Assembly (NCBI GenBank): GCA_008508345.1 | Contig: QNGE01000136.1 | Location: forward strand, 51,968 to 115,967 | Direction: 5' to 3' | Origin: Paragonimus westermani | Taxonomy: Eukaryota; Platyhelminthes; Trematoda; Plagiorchiida; Troglotrematidae | DNA length: 64,000 nucleotides | Shown: in pieces, positions 33,686 through 46,600 of the stretch | Numbering within the stretch: the stretch's first letter is position 1 | Layout: each line of letters starts with the position of its first letter | The notes under the pieces: model-generated | Database searches by the model: none | What the model saw: only the letters and a program-made list of their open reading frames with translations | What the model was told of the DNA's origin: nothing | Made by a program: the position numbers and the translations under genes

Positions 33686-36600
33686 TACAGTTCACTATGA
33701 GCTATGTTAACACTACCAAACAGATAAAAAATCTGCAGTGAGCATTCTTGGAAAACTGTACACAACCTTGTGCAAATAGGGAAGATGGGTCTAAATCGGT
33801 TGTCACAAAAGCGACTGATTTCTGGTCAAGCAAGCTGAAGTTTCCATGAACCAACAGTTTTAGTAAATCAGGATTACAATGCCCTCTTCAAACTCCACCA
33901 AAACAGGTTACGCCATCGGTAAACCTTCATGAATGAGCTTAGCAATAATCATTGATTTTACTTCTCATGTGAACTGCATGCACCGTATCTCTCAATTCAA
34001 GCGTAGTGATCACCAACGTTTTGGAATCCTTAGTCGATAAGATATCACCAGCGGACTTATTCAACCTTTCACGTCTTTGTTACATTAATTATTTACGAAC
34101 CTGTAATCATTTATGATGTTCTGCACAACAGGTCCTGGGTAGAATCAGGCATTTCTATTCGCCAAACCTACGGGCTGCTTACAAGTTGTTCTGTAGCTAA
34201 TAAATTGCAATTTTAGTTCAATGAAAGCAAAGTACATTGAACGTTAGTGAAAGCTCAATACTGGAACTTTTCACTGTGTTGAGTGTGATATGGAATACTG
34301 TTTGTTTTCGAAAGCTTGCCGAATAACTCTCGCCAGGACTGATTTTTATCTACATAATCTTTGCTCCACGTAAGGTTACATCGATAGCGTAATCAAAACT
34401 GAATGTTTCAGAGAGGAATCAAATGAATTTAAAATAAATCTGTAATGCGCGGCAACAAATAGTATTTACAATTTTTTGAGCAATAAGAAATGTAGAACTA
34501 TGGTTTTAGTACTCTCCGTTTGTAAAGCATTCAGTCTATTTCCCTCACATCGACTAATCACCCAGATTTGAAGTGACGACTTTTTGTTCACAGATGCATC
34601 CTCTTCAGCAACAAGCAGTTTGAGAGCCAATAATTCCTTGTATTCTGGTATTGCCGTGAAAGGGCTCTGCAATACTGATTTACACGTTCTAGAGTAGCCA
34701 TGTACAATAGCGTTTATTTTCGTAGAATTTCTATTAGCGTAATGAAAGGAACTGCAAAGGAGAACAACATTAGGCAGCAATTGACTAAGCTGGAAAATTA
34801 GATTACAACTAGAACTAGCGTTCGTAGTCGGCATGTAAGAGAAACGGAACAGAACACATATGAATTGTCTCATACAAATTGTTTCGTATTTTGACGGGGT
34901 TCATCGCTTCAGACAATAGCATATCTGACTTGTGTAAACCACTTTTCTGTCTTCCTGTTGTCTCCATGCACACTGTAAACTGCTGTGATGAATTCCGGTT
35001 TAGTTGGAATCTGAGTAAGCATTTCTCAGACCGGTCGATGTGTGTGACATTCGTCGGGAATTTCATCAATAAAACGCACGTCGACGTAATCACTGGGGGG
35101 CAGATGTTAACAAAGATTCAAAAGTAAGATATGGTCAGTTTCGAACCTTTGGCCGGTCGACATGTTTAAACATCTATTTTAGTAAACCATTTATCAGAAT
35201 GTGGTGTTTGGGTTCATTATTTGACTACGGAGTTGTTTATCCATGACCTCGTAATAGATACAATGCTTTTAAAATCCTTACAGGACAATTCGCAATCCAG
35301 TATTTCTGTGTACCATCATTGGAAAGATGGAGAACTAACTGTCCAAACATACATTTGTCTTTAAAAACAGGAATTTATAACGAATTCTGAATTAACCTTT
35401 CTAGGAAGTTAAATTGATTCGGAAGTAAAATTTTCATTTTGAAAAATCTTAAGGTGGATGTTAATGCGGTCATTTTTATCAAACTATAAAAGAGGGCCGT
35501 TGTGAATGTTTTTCCGCTTCTTTTTTTACAACTAATAACCCTCATCATTCAACGACAAGATGTAGTTTTGATCGTAATTACATGTTCAGTTGGAACAACC
35601 TAGATTCATGTGGGTTTTAGTGTCACACGGATCGAGAATACTAGACACGTTTGCTCACCGTTAGTTTTAAACCATCTGTTGGCTAGTACACTACGTTTTC
35701 ATATAAAAATGACTGTAATTTTGTGTGAATAACAGAGAATTTTTCAATGCTGTAATCTTGCAGAGGTAACGGCAGTTAATATTCTTAGTAATACGAAGGT
35801 GGTACACCCGCATTTCACTGTGGGATACTGTCACTCCACAGTACCACTGGGAATAGTGATCAAATTTGGAATAAGCGAGCAATCTGCACATATAACACGT
35901 GGTTGGTTGACATTGATATTTCCTCCCAGTTGGTGATAACCAAGTCTTTTTGGAGTGAATTCTCAGTAGTGCAGTGTAGCAAAACTAGTTTAAGAACACT
36001 GGGACAATCCATAATTGTAAGTTTTATAACCCAGAAGAATATCATATTGAGATTCTGCAGCGCGCTTTCAAGTGAGACATGGAACAAACTTTCTGAATTG
36101 CGAGCCGAAATGTCTTATTGAGAGATTAATGCCACGATATAGTCTGTCGCATCGTTACATGTGTTTACCACAGGCTGTTAGACTTTCGAGATCAAATCCA
36201 AGCCACACACAATACATGCGACGGAACATACTTTTTCCATTGGTGCATCAACATTGCTGAATAATAAAGATGGTAAATACAGAGGTGAATCTGTGTTTTA
36301 TGGTAACAGGGTACAAACCACAGTAAGCGTTCATTGTTAACCTGGTAGACGCAGTGTTCATTTCGGGTGGACATTGTGCCAACGCTAAATGTCACGCTAT
36401 GACTGACACGGACTATTCTACGAATGAATATTATGGTATTTCTTGACTGAACCCGTATGCACAGTAATCTTGGGTACCCACCTAAATAAATTTTTGGAAA
36501 CGCTTAAATTTTAGGCCTTTGTTTTCTTGAATGACTTCTAATTCTACAGGAGGCCAGTTGGCAACGTGTTCCGTTAGGAACTAGTGGTATTGGACACAGA

Positions 36601-36838
36601 CTTCAGGAGAAGAACTCCATTGCTCTCCATCATTCGCTTTGTGTTCGCGTTATTAGAAAACGTGCGAAAAAACAGCTTAACTTTTGTTCTCTACCAGCAC
36701 GCAAATAAATCAATAATTGTAACCCACAGTATTCTTACCGATAAGCTAGAAATATGATCGACTTAAAAAAGTAGCTTAGCTCGCAGGTGCTTGTATGCCA
36801 CGCGTATGATAGAAGATGGACTGAACAACTCGTTCCAG
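33686..36838. other. No recognisable gene or element
   Basis: Several frames of 60-135 codons overlap on both strands near 34.5-35.1 and 35.7-36.4 kb, none with a motif. Probably non-coding. Confidence 0.4.
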
Positions 36839-37118
36839 GTCATGGGCCATTCTTTGTAGCGAATCCAACAATCAAGTTGACTTGTTCAGCAGGAACCGAC
36901 AAAATGGACGTTTTAGTAAACACAAAGACTCGAAACCGCCAGCTCAGTGTGAATGTTACGAGAATGCTAGCACAGAACCCGTGTTCAAAAATTGGTGTCA
37001 GATCGATGAACACCATCCAACAACTAGTCGATCTTATTGTACTTTTCGTATCCAACTCACTCCAGTCAGACAGCTGGTGTTTCCACCGCCGAAGACTAGG
37101 TATGGATGTGAAGTCTAG
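36839..37118 (+). CDS. Candidate Cys-containing exon, unknown protein
   Basis: After CTCGTTCCAG one base and 92 open codons lead to a TAG at 37116-37118. The translation has several Cys (AQCECYENAS, then FKNWCQIDEHH) and ends in VFPPPKTRYGCEV. A second plus frame (36787-37158) and a minus frame are also open here, so the block is simply poor in stops, and the coding frame is not certain. A TCTA repeat follows at 37191. No family recognised. Confidence 0.25.
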
Positions 37119-40100
37119 CAAACTGACAGAATCGAGAGCCACAAGCAGGCTACGATAAGGGAAGAAATGGACAAGTCTAAGAAATCGACAGATCTATCTA
37201 TCTATCTACATGTGGCTTATTTTGTTCGTCCGAAATAATTATTGTTGACATATCAACCTGGAGAGAATACTTAGTTCGAAATCTCTCAGAAACTCTGACA
37301 TGCAGGAGTGATTGTCTTGAAGAGATATAGATCCGATTATGTATTTAAAAGATACTGTTTGTCACCCTACGGTTGACCAAATGGGTTAAGGAGGACGCAC
37401 AAATGGCCAGATGTCATTTCACAGTAACTTATTTTGCGGCTTGAGTTGGGGGCGGTGTAGCAGAAAACATTCACTGTGATACAGCGAAATTTAGCCTGCC
37501 AAAATTCATGACTTCGTGGCTCTTATTTATCGCTGAACAGGAATGTTACAAGCTTCTATTCATATAATGATATGATTGATCTCATCTAAACGTGGTCGAT
37601 GATACAAACCAAACTGCAAATTTACGTTCTTGCTTCAATGAGCTGACAGAAGAAGTATCAGTTCGAAAAATCACGATTAACATTTGTTTTCTGGAACAAA
37701 TCATTCGGAAATTTCAAGTGCTTGTCCGTACTTTAGTAATAAACGTTTATAGCAGACCTTACGCACATTACGCTGACAATGACTCACTGAAAGCGTCTTC
37801 GTTTTGCCGTGATTAAGCGTGGCAAAGGATTACCATATCGTCTTGGTAGGAACCTTTCTATTCCGGTCGCCACATAGCATTCTTTATCTCGGATCTGATC
37901 GGTTGTTCTTATTCGTTTACCGTCCATTGTGAATAGTCTGGTTTTAAATAAGATTTTTGCAACAAAATTCAATCACACTTTTGACATCAGTCACGATCGG
38001 CGTGGTAGTTTAAATGGCTGGAATTGATTACTTCAATCTAAATTTGAGATGGAGGAAATAAGTGAGAGTAAGCTTGTTATTGAAAATCCGAGTGTATTTG
38101 AAAACGGAGTAATTCATGGTGAAAAGCTTGTGTGCATCAGATGGGAGGAATAACCTACACAGATTAAAGGATGAAATCGTATCCAGGTTTAACATCGAAA
38201 ATACCTATAGCGTGCATGATACTTCCGTTAAATAACAATTCGATTAGTTTTATCTTAGATGCAAATCGTACCAAACTTGTTGGAATGATTCGGTTCCATC
38301 GATTCGAAGTGCTTTGTGTTACAATCACCCGACTTGTTCGAAAAGATGGTATGGTGTTATAATTATAGAAGCTATAATTTTACTGCTTTATTATTTAAAG
38401 CAAGAAGGTCACATTCACACCTAAATTTTTCTTAGTTTAATTTTACATGTTCACATCATCTTGCATTCCGTCATGATGGTTTGCTCACCTCACTCGTGAG
38501 CCAAATAATGTAATTTGTGAACTGAACACAGACAAACGCAGAAAAATTATGAAAGTCTAGATCTACTCGTCTTCATTTACCTTCACCGAAATGAGATATA
38601 CTCATTTCTTATTTAGTCTTAAGTTCTCTGGTTCAGTCATTTTGGAGCGTCAAGTCATATTAAAATGATTTTCTTGTAAGACTGATTAGTACCTACAAAT
38701 TGCAGTTCCTAAGTACTCTACACGCTATCGTCATTATAGGCTACAAGAAGTTTTGAAAAACTAATTCGTCAAACAAACAACAACGGCGAATAAATTACAT
38801 TCAGTGAATGTTGAAACTTGATCCAAATCAGGTATACCATCACAGATTAAACTAACTCGGAGCTATCTAGTTTGGGATTGCATTTATAAGTGTCCATCCG
38901 TGCGATTTTGGGACGTACAAACGAACCGGTGATTCAGTTGTAGGTGGCAAGGTAGGTAAACGTGCCATTATTTGACTATTACAATTAACAATTTGTATTC
39001 AATTTAGTTTGTATAGCTCGTCTAAATATAGTTGTTTTGTCTGTAAATCTGTAGTTGAGTTCTAACCACTTCGGAGGCCTCATAACAGTTCACATTTTTA
39101 CAAGAATACACGGGGCGCTTGACACCGCTTACTTGAGCGTTACTGAGACCACGTTACGTCTTTTTGCGTTCGAACAAACTCTATAGTCAACCTGATTCAA
39201 AAAGCACCACGAGGACTGATACCCGTTGTATCCGAGTCCATCAGTAGTACATATCCTTGCCTTGATCGTAATGTTACACTTGGCCCGGCTACTTGTGAGA
39301 AGAGCCAGTTGTACCACTGAAGGTTTGTTTTATATGATAGATGCTACGATTTCCTACATAATGTGGAAAGATTTAATAAGTAATCTAGTCGGGTGTGTAC
39401 AACTTCATTTCTAGATTAGAGTAACTTCTTATTCTTGTCGTGTGAGTCTGGATCCAACAGTGGTGGGACGTACAGCTCAGTACTCTGAATTTGCATGTGT
39501 TATCTCCGTGCTACTTTCTTCCAGTTTGTCCAAAGTGACCTCACTAGACTACAATGTCAAAAGACATTTTTAAAACATCTGTACTGTACGGATACAATGC
39601 ACCTTCTTGGAATCATAACTCTGAGTAATTTCTCGTTGTTCCACTTGTATATTTGCGAGTGCATCGTGAACTACAGACTAGATTTTGATAACACGTAAAA
39701 ATGCATTTTCAACCGTTTTCAAAAGTGTCATTTTTTTCTGGTTGGATTTCAAAAGATCCCTGTATAACGAATTTATCCAAGTAATGAATTCAACAAACGG
39801 AAGCGCGTGATCTTCTCTACAAAGTCGTATTGTGTCGATCTTCCAACCGTTCGACATGTTTTTGTCAATAGTTGAACGACCATTTGATTGATATTGCGCA
39901 GGCGATAGCCTGGAGAATGAGCCAACAGTATTGTAAACCGCCGTTTAGCCACATTAAGTCACAACAACATCAAACCTGTTCTTTTTGGTCAACGTACTTG
40001 TTGTGCGACACCCCTCTATCGATTCTGGACGCAAGGAATTTTCTAGTTTCTAGTCCTGCATTCGCTCGCTTTGCTGCGTGCGTCAGCAACAAGAACACAA

Positions 40101-41100
40101 ACACTGATTTGAGTCTAACGCTGACAATTCACTCTCAGTTATCATGATTTGACTTCACGACACCCAGGTAAGCCAGGCTACAATACTTCACAAGCTAGTT
40201 AATTAGGTGAACTTATTTTAGGCCGTGTACTCTGTTTGCCAACCTCTTCCTTTCCTCATACCAAGTCAGATGTTATCTAATCAGTACCAAACTTATTACC
40301 GTTCGCTTGATTCGTTTTACAGGTTTGTGCATAGTAAGTTTCAGTTCATGGATTCCACTGACCTCCCAATCACTAACCAATAGTTTTGCGTAGTATTTTT
40401 CTGATTTTTGTTAGCTATATACTCAAATGTGAAAGTCATAAAGGTGTGGTTTCCATCCACGTAAGCGTCTGTTTACGGACTCTATCCGGATTGCACCAAG
40501 CAGGTCAGGAAACAAAACAAAAGTATCGAGAGTTTGCTCAATAAATAGGTTGCTCTTGGGAATTGTAGTCAAATAGCCATAGAGTTCGTAAACCATTACA
40601 AAGCAAAGTACTTTACATTTTGTGTGTATCCTGTTTCTGTCCATTTTTAAGATGTCAGAAATACGCTATCGTTCGTACACGTTAAACTGTCGAAGAAGAC
40701 CCAAGTCCCGTTACCGCCAGGAAGCCTGATTCAAAAACCTCTACTACCACGATACGATGAAAAGTTTGTCAGGTTGCCTAACATACTGACTAGGAATGAC
40801 TCAACAAATTAATGATAAAACAAATGTGATCTATCAACTGTCCCTTGAAAAATACGTAACTATCACTGCTGATACTCAAGAAAGCATAGGCTCTAACGAT
40901 TACCGATGTTGTGGAAAGATGCAATCCATATTCTCGTGCGTAACACAGCAATCCACTAAATGTTAGTAGATGTGCAAGCACACCTAAACAACCACGATTG
41001 AACTAGACACGGTCCACAAAATACTGGTAGTCGTAGGCAATCTGTCCAAGAGAAAATCAAGGGAGCTATCAATATGAAAGGTCCATTACAAGACTGTCGT
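37119..41100. other. No recognisable gene; TCTA microsatellite at 37191-37208
   Basis: Apart from about four TCTA units at 37191-37208, possibly the tail of a decayed SINE, I see no supported frame, RNA gene or repeat. Confidence 0.4.
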
Positions 41101-41520
41101 TGACGGACACTCCAAAACGTTAAATGTTGACAGCTCCTGTAGTGGATTTCCGCCGTGGCACCTTAGATGGGGTTTGCTTGACTTATCCAGTCTTTCGGGA
41201 GTCGATGATCGAATACCCGTGCCAATCTGTGTGGACTATTCATGTACCACAGATAGAATACCGACTTACCAAATGTGTAGCTGGTGTGCGGTCCATGCTG
41301 AATGGCACACCCAGTGCTCAGTGCTTAACGTGTACACGTTAGCCTGCATAGCCGTTAGCGTACCAACTAGGTACAGCAGCGCCAGCCTTGTTGGCTTCCT
41401 GCTCCCAGTGCATCTGTGTGTTCATACTCCCTGAATATCAACCAACCTCTGGGGCTACAAGCCTACCCATGGACACATTAGTTGCGCAAACCCGATCGCT
41501 GTTGTAATTCAGAGGGGGGC
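41101..41520. other. GC-richer block with palindrome and G run
   Basis: More G+C than the flanks, two overlapping plus frames (72 and 86 codons), a perfect 16-bp palindrome (TAACGTGTACACGTTA, 41326-41341) and a purine run (AGAGGGGGG) near 41512. The purine run resembles the polypurine tract that precedes an LTR, and the same GAGGGGGGCAC appears near 43635. A decayed retroelement is possible, but no retroviral motif is readable. Confidence 0.3.
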
Positions 41521-41939
41521 ACACAATGAGTATTGAACGATTTATTGTGACGTTTCAACTCCACACTAGGACCCGTTATCAAACAAATAAATGTGTCGGA
41601 ATGAGATTGTTCTGCCGCTCAACACGTCCGCCTGGCGTTCTGTCTTCACTCGTTTTTCGTCTCAGTGTATATACTTATACATATAAGACGGTTTCCAATG
41701 CCATATCACACGATTAGTTTGCGTACACACGTTTATGTTTCTTTGGCGACAGAATGTAGTGTGACCTTGAAACGTCACAATAAGTACATATAGGCTTTTT
41801 CACTCCCATAAACCTTTCGGTCAACCTCCTTTGAAAAGAGTCACAAGATATGGTTCTCGTTCCTGTTAAACAAAATCAAGAGCGCATATCCTTTTCATTG
41901 TTGGTATAACCAAGCCGTCGTGTCTGAAGGTTAGGATAC

Positions 41940-42185
41940 TTTAGATTGTGAGGTACCTGGTGCAGTGGTAAACACAGTTGCGTCACAAAAGCGTGAGAGA
42001 TGTTTAAATCCTGACCATAATAAGGATAGGTACTATTGATAATTCTTAACGTGATCAAAGCTTCATGCTGATAGTTTCATTAGAGGAGGAGAGACTACCT
42101 GTAATTTCTGCCTGAATGCGAAACCAGCTACCAAATTTGATCAATGTTGGACCTAAATCAACCACACTCCCGACCAATCATCAGT
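41940..42185 (+). repeat. tRNA-headed repeat, plus copy
   Basis: Head with GGTGCAGTGGTAAACACAG, B-box-like GATGTTTAAATCCTGACC, then AGGTACTATTGATAA, a body, and a tail containing CCTGAATGCGAA and ACCAATCATCAGT. The parts are in the usual order. It runs tail to tail into a minus copy. Confidence 0.6.
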
Positions 42186-42189
42186 TTAC

Positions 42190-42395
42190 TATGTTATTTC
42201 AAACTAAAGACCATACGCGCTTTGTCACGACAACCGCATTCAAATAAACCCTTCTGCTGGTCCACTTTAAATGGTAGCACTAGACACGAGTTTCGCTCCT
42301 ATCGGAGCTCATCACTATTGCATATTCATGCACTTCGACCCTCATGCTTGCGAGGCTAATGTGTTGATCACTGAGGCGCTAATTTCCAAACAGAC
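42190..42395 (-). repeat. tRNA-headed repeat, minus copy
   Basis: Its plus-strand reading includes GCACTAGACACGAGTTTCGC, GGAGCTCATCACTATTGCAT and GTGTTGATCACTGAGGCGC, the reverse of the 17.7-kb element in the same order. Part of the B-box region is deleted. Confidence 0.6.
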
Positions 42396-42749
42396 AAGAC
42401 CGATTATTCATTCCCAAACGTTTAAATATGGTGTTATGTAAATCTAGTGATTAACTTGGCTGATCAGTTCGAGAGAACTTTAAAAACACCTATTTCGATC
42501 TAGCCGATAAACCTGTGATCAGGAATGCTTAATGAGGACGAAGTTACTGTCTTCCACTAACTGACTGAACGTGTAGAGAAACTTAAATTGTAAATTGACC
42601 ATTGTGACACAGACTTTTCAATAAGATTAATATATGATGAACGCTGAAGCCTCCAGACGAATATATTGATGAATTCACTCTGAGAAGTGTGTATGCTTAT
42701 TTAAAATTAAAATCGTGATAAATCTGCCGTGTTTCACGCATAGTGCACG

Positions 42750-42865
42750 TTTCCGTGGTCAACACAGTTTCATTCGTAAGACTATGCCAGGATTGCGCTT
42801 TGCCGTCGAGATTCAACAATAACAAAGTCTAGTACTTCTTCTGGTAAGAGGATGCCTGGGAAGAT
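42750..42865 (+). repeat. Decayed tRNA-headed repeat
   Basis: GTGGTCAACACAGTTTCATT resembles the head, and GTCTAGTACTTCTTCTGG followed by AAGAGGATGCCTGGGAAGA resembles the body of the 17.7-kb element. Strongly diverged. Confidence 0.45.
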
Positions 42866-43084
42866 GGAATAAATTTTAAACCTGTAATGTTATGTCAGTG
42901 ACGTTCATTTTCCCTGGCTTTCTTTCGAGTTTAAAATATTCTCTCTTCTGTAAAAATAGAAGATGCAAAATCAGTAATCTCTTGAAGGTTGTGAGTATTT
43001 ATGTTAATTTCAGCTAACAGATAAAAACTGCACTAATATCTCGGATGACCTCTTTCAAAAATGCGTACTAGAACTCAGTTTTGT

Positions 43085-43290
43085 TCTAGCCGGGGCTAAT
43101 TAACTATGCGTGTATTTGTTCTGACCGGGAGTTGAAATTCTGACCACATGCCTTGGAGATCATCACGCTGATCACGCCGAAAATGACCTCGTGTTAGGCA
43201 GGACTGAACTATCACATCAAAACATTCAGCAAAAATCGCTCCTGAGTGCTGATAAGGTTGCCTGATCGATCTTAAAGAAAGCGCGGAGAT
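43085..43290 (-). repeat. tRNA-headed repeat with inverted body
   Basis: Minus-strand head with GGTCAGAATTTCAACTCCC, followed on the plus side by a body (GAGTGCTGATAAGGTTGCCT, then GATCGATCT) that matches the copy at 29330-29590. Both copies have the body on the same wrong side of the head. Confidence 0.55.
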
Positions 43291-43459
43291 TATCCTGTTA
43301 GTTCGAGGTCACGGTCCCTTAATGAGTATTCAGCAGTTCATCTAAACTTAACAGTTGTTCGGCTTCTAAACGTAAAATTGAAATACATGCTAACAGTTGG
43401 TCCTTGTTTTTCGGCTTAAGTTGCATGCAAATGGATTTTCCTGAGGCATCTGATTCCAG

Positions 43460-43603
43460 AAGATTCCAGGCGATCCAGCAACCTACGCAACAGTTGCGGG
43501 AAGTTGTTGCTGGGATTTTGTGTACATTGTTTTGGTCAGATTTAGGGGGTGTTAATGGCGCGGTGATCAGAAGCTGTCTCAGACTTCCAGCACACTTTTC
43601 TGG
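43460..43603 (+). CDS. Candidate internal exon, unknown protein
   Basis: A frame open from TTCCAG at 43459 (or 43469) to a near-consensus donor, TGG then GTAAGTG, at 43604. The translation includes QAIQQPTQQLREVVAGILCT and NGAVIRSCLRLPAHFSG and looks helical and moderately hydrophobic. Nearby CAG sites make the start ambiguous. The bases after the donor resemble the end of a tRNA-headed repeat, so this could instead be repeat DNA. No partner exon found. Confidence 0.3.
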
Positions 43604-46600
43604 GTAAGTGTGTATACTACTAATGGGTTCCGAAATGAGGGGGGCACGAAGCTGACGGTTCTACCTGAAGGGAACAGCTGAAAAAGACATCTGTCCGAGC
43701 GCAAAACTAACAAGCTGTCGAATGTGTGCAACATATACTGCCAAACGGAAATGGTTTAAATGATCTAGCGTTGACCATAAGTGAAGCTTACGTGGATGCA
43801 GCTCATGAGTAGTATCAACTTCTCACACATGTTTGCACTTCTTTGCATCAGTCATCTAGTTGACTCCTGCGGAATACTGACAATGAGTTGGCTACTGAAA
43901 ACTCGTCCTAGTCCACCTATTCTTTACAGTTCCGCTTGACTTAACAACATAATCGTGGACTATGCATAGCTGAATGAACTATTCACATCGTAATCAATGA
44001 GAATTTCGCTTGAAACGGGAAAGGCCTTCATTAACGCGTAGTGATGGTGAGTTGATTTCACCTTTGGCGGAGATCAGAGAACAAGTTTTTTGTAATGATG
44101 TTTGTAAAATCCTTCGTACTCTTTTGTTTTGCGCACCATATATATATATATCTTTTTAAGTAAGCAAGCGTAAATGTAAAGACACCTGGGATTTCGTAGC
44201 CCTAGGATCAATGTGATCAATGCAATCCAGAAAGTTCTGCGTCAACTTAGGATAAATGATGAGTCAGGACACGGTAAGCAGGTAGTATTGTGCAAAGGCT
44301 TTGTTCGTTAATATTGTGAACTTGACCTGATTTTCTGGAATTTTTCAGACAGATGAAAGTGTTAAGTAGTGTCAGATGAGAAATACTGAGCGGGAAAGTG
44401 ATCGATGCTCATTACCGTTCACACACGAGATCAGTACCGAAAAGGGAACTTCAGCAATAACAAACTTTAAAACAAGGTTGGGTTGGTGTACAATACGTGA
44501 GTGCAAAGTGTACGAAGGACTAGCGAATCTATGCAACAAAGAACACGTCATTGCACATATACGTCACTTGCATTTTGCATGGATCGTGTATACCGCCTTA
44601 TTTTTCTAATCAAAAATTTGAACCGCCTAACACAGATTGCATGGTTGAGACATTTGTACCTAAAGTTCACAACCGGAATCAGAGGATAAAGTCGGAAAAG
44701 CCAAAAAATGAATTAACGTCATGGGATCAACGATCACGTAAACATAGAGGATATCTCAGGAATTCAAAAATTTTATACGGGTGCTTCTTCAACTCTAGAT
44801 TTTTTAAACCAGTATTCAAGAGGTAAATGACTGATCGCGTCAACTGACTAAACTTTACTGGACGGTCATTTTTGTTGGTCCATCAGTTGAGTGTATTTCC
44901 CACTCAATTCTCCCACCTGATTGACCACCAACAGTTAGTTGATGAGAAACAGACAAAACGATTGTGAAATGTTTTGCTCATTGAATAGGAGTGCACTGTG
45001 TTAGCACATCGAGCCCAAAAACCTGCGATTTAATCACGATTCGACGGAATGCTATAGTTTGCTGACTTGAGAGTTACAAATAAAGCATAGGGGAAGTGGG
45101 AAGTAAATGGATGGACCGTTTAAGTATGTCTTCGTTAAACACAGTCCGAAGTGTGCGTCTGAAACTGAGGATAATCAGTTTTCGATGGGCTATCAAAGCA
45201 TTTACGAGAACAGACATACAAAAATGCATCTTCCTAGGTAACGCTTTCAACTTAGCTGCATCTGCTTTTCTAATAAAATCGAACGAAATATCACAGCAAC
45301 TGAAACACGATCATTTTCGTACAAGCTCGCTTTTTTACTTAAATGATACCCGGTTCATGATAGAGGGTGACTTAATAGCAACCTGACTTTCGACTCATAC
45401 ACTCCGAATCACTAATACGCTTCTCCCATTCTGATAAGTGGTGTTTGGGGACTCCTTCATACTTTCAGAAAATGAGAAATAGATAACCCGAACAGCTACA
45501 GTTATAAAACAGCGGTTATTGTATTAAAGTTCACGGAGAGTCGAAGGGAACTGCTGATTCTATTTCACAGTCAATTCGGGAGAATAAATTTTTATTTGTT
45601 TCAAAATAAAATTGCGCGAACTGTAACAGGTGAAGCAGTAATATGCTTTTTAGCAAACAGCTGTTTACATCCTTAGTCTTCTTGCTAAGTCATTCTTACC
45701 ACATCTATATAGGGTTTTACATGTATAGTGAACGGTAAAATTGACGGACTGTGTAGGGTACTTTTCATTACAGCGTAATAAGAGTTCTGGAGATCTGGCA
45801 AAGATTTTGAAATCTTTCGAAAGTTATCTCAATTAGGTGGCAAGTGCGTAATATGGGCATCAGAAATTGCACTAGGACCGGTTGGTTAAATGAGACCGGT
45901 TACTGCGAGACCTTAAAGGCTGAAGTTAGAAAGACAATTTTTTGACTCTGGTGTAATAGAGTGATCAAGTCGAATCCTCATACGTACTAATCTCAGTGTG
46001 ATTAGATGCCGAGGTTTAGGTTCGTTGAATACATAAAGCAATGGACAGTAATTAGAAGGTTGTCCATACTTTTCATAAGCACACCAAACTTGAAGACATA
46101 TTTCAGTATGTGGAAAACAGAATGCGGAGCCAAGGATAATCTGTTACCTCGGTGTCTAACAAAACGGAACCCACGTAGTTCAGTTCACATGAAACGTTAG
46201 GACCGTAATCCTGTTCTGTGGAAAATACTAGAATCATTGGTAAGTGGTGGTGTGACTTGATTGCTGTATTAAACAAGTTGACCACAATTGGTGAAATATT
46301 CACTAAAAACACCTTAGATTCAACACCGAATGCCAGGTTAATATGACTGAGCCTCTTGCCAGATAAGTTTTTCTGCCTGAAGAGCCCAAACGATAAAAAA
46401 AGCCAGTCATAAAATTTGGGGCTAAAGAAAGAACCTTGTGACATACTAACAGAAATGCAATTCGACTGTTCTGTGATAGCCATAACCAAAAACCTGACGC
46501 AAGCTACTCGGCAAAATCGTAATGTGATTGGGGAAGGAAAGAAATCAGGCATTACCGTTTTTAAGTCATCTCATGATGATACTTCGAGGGAGATGGTTTG

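Noticed and set aside
46103..46552. 149-codon open frame on the minus strand
   Set aside because: Low-information translation, no domain and no splice context; within chance length.
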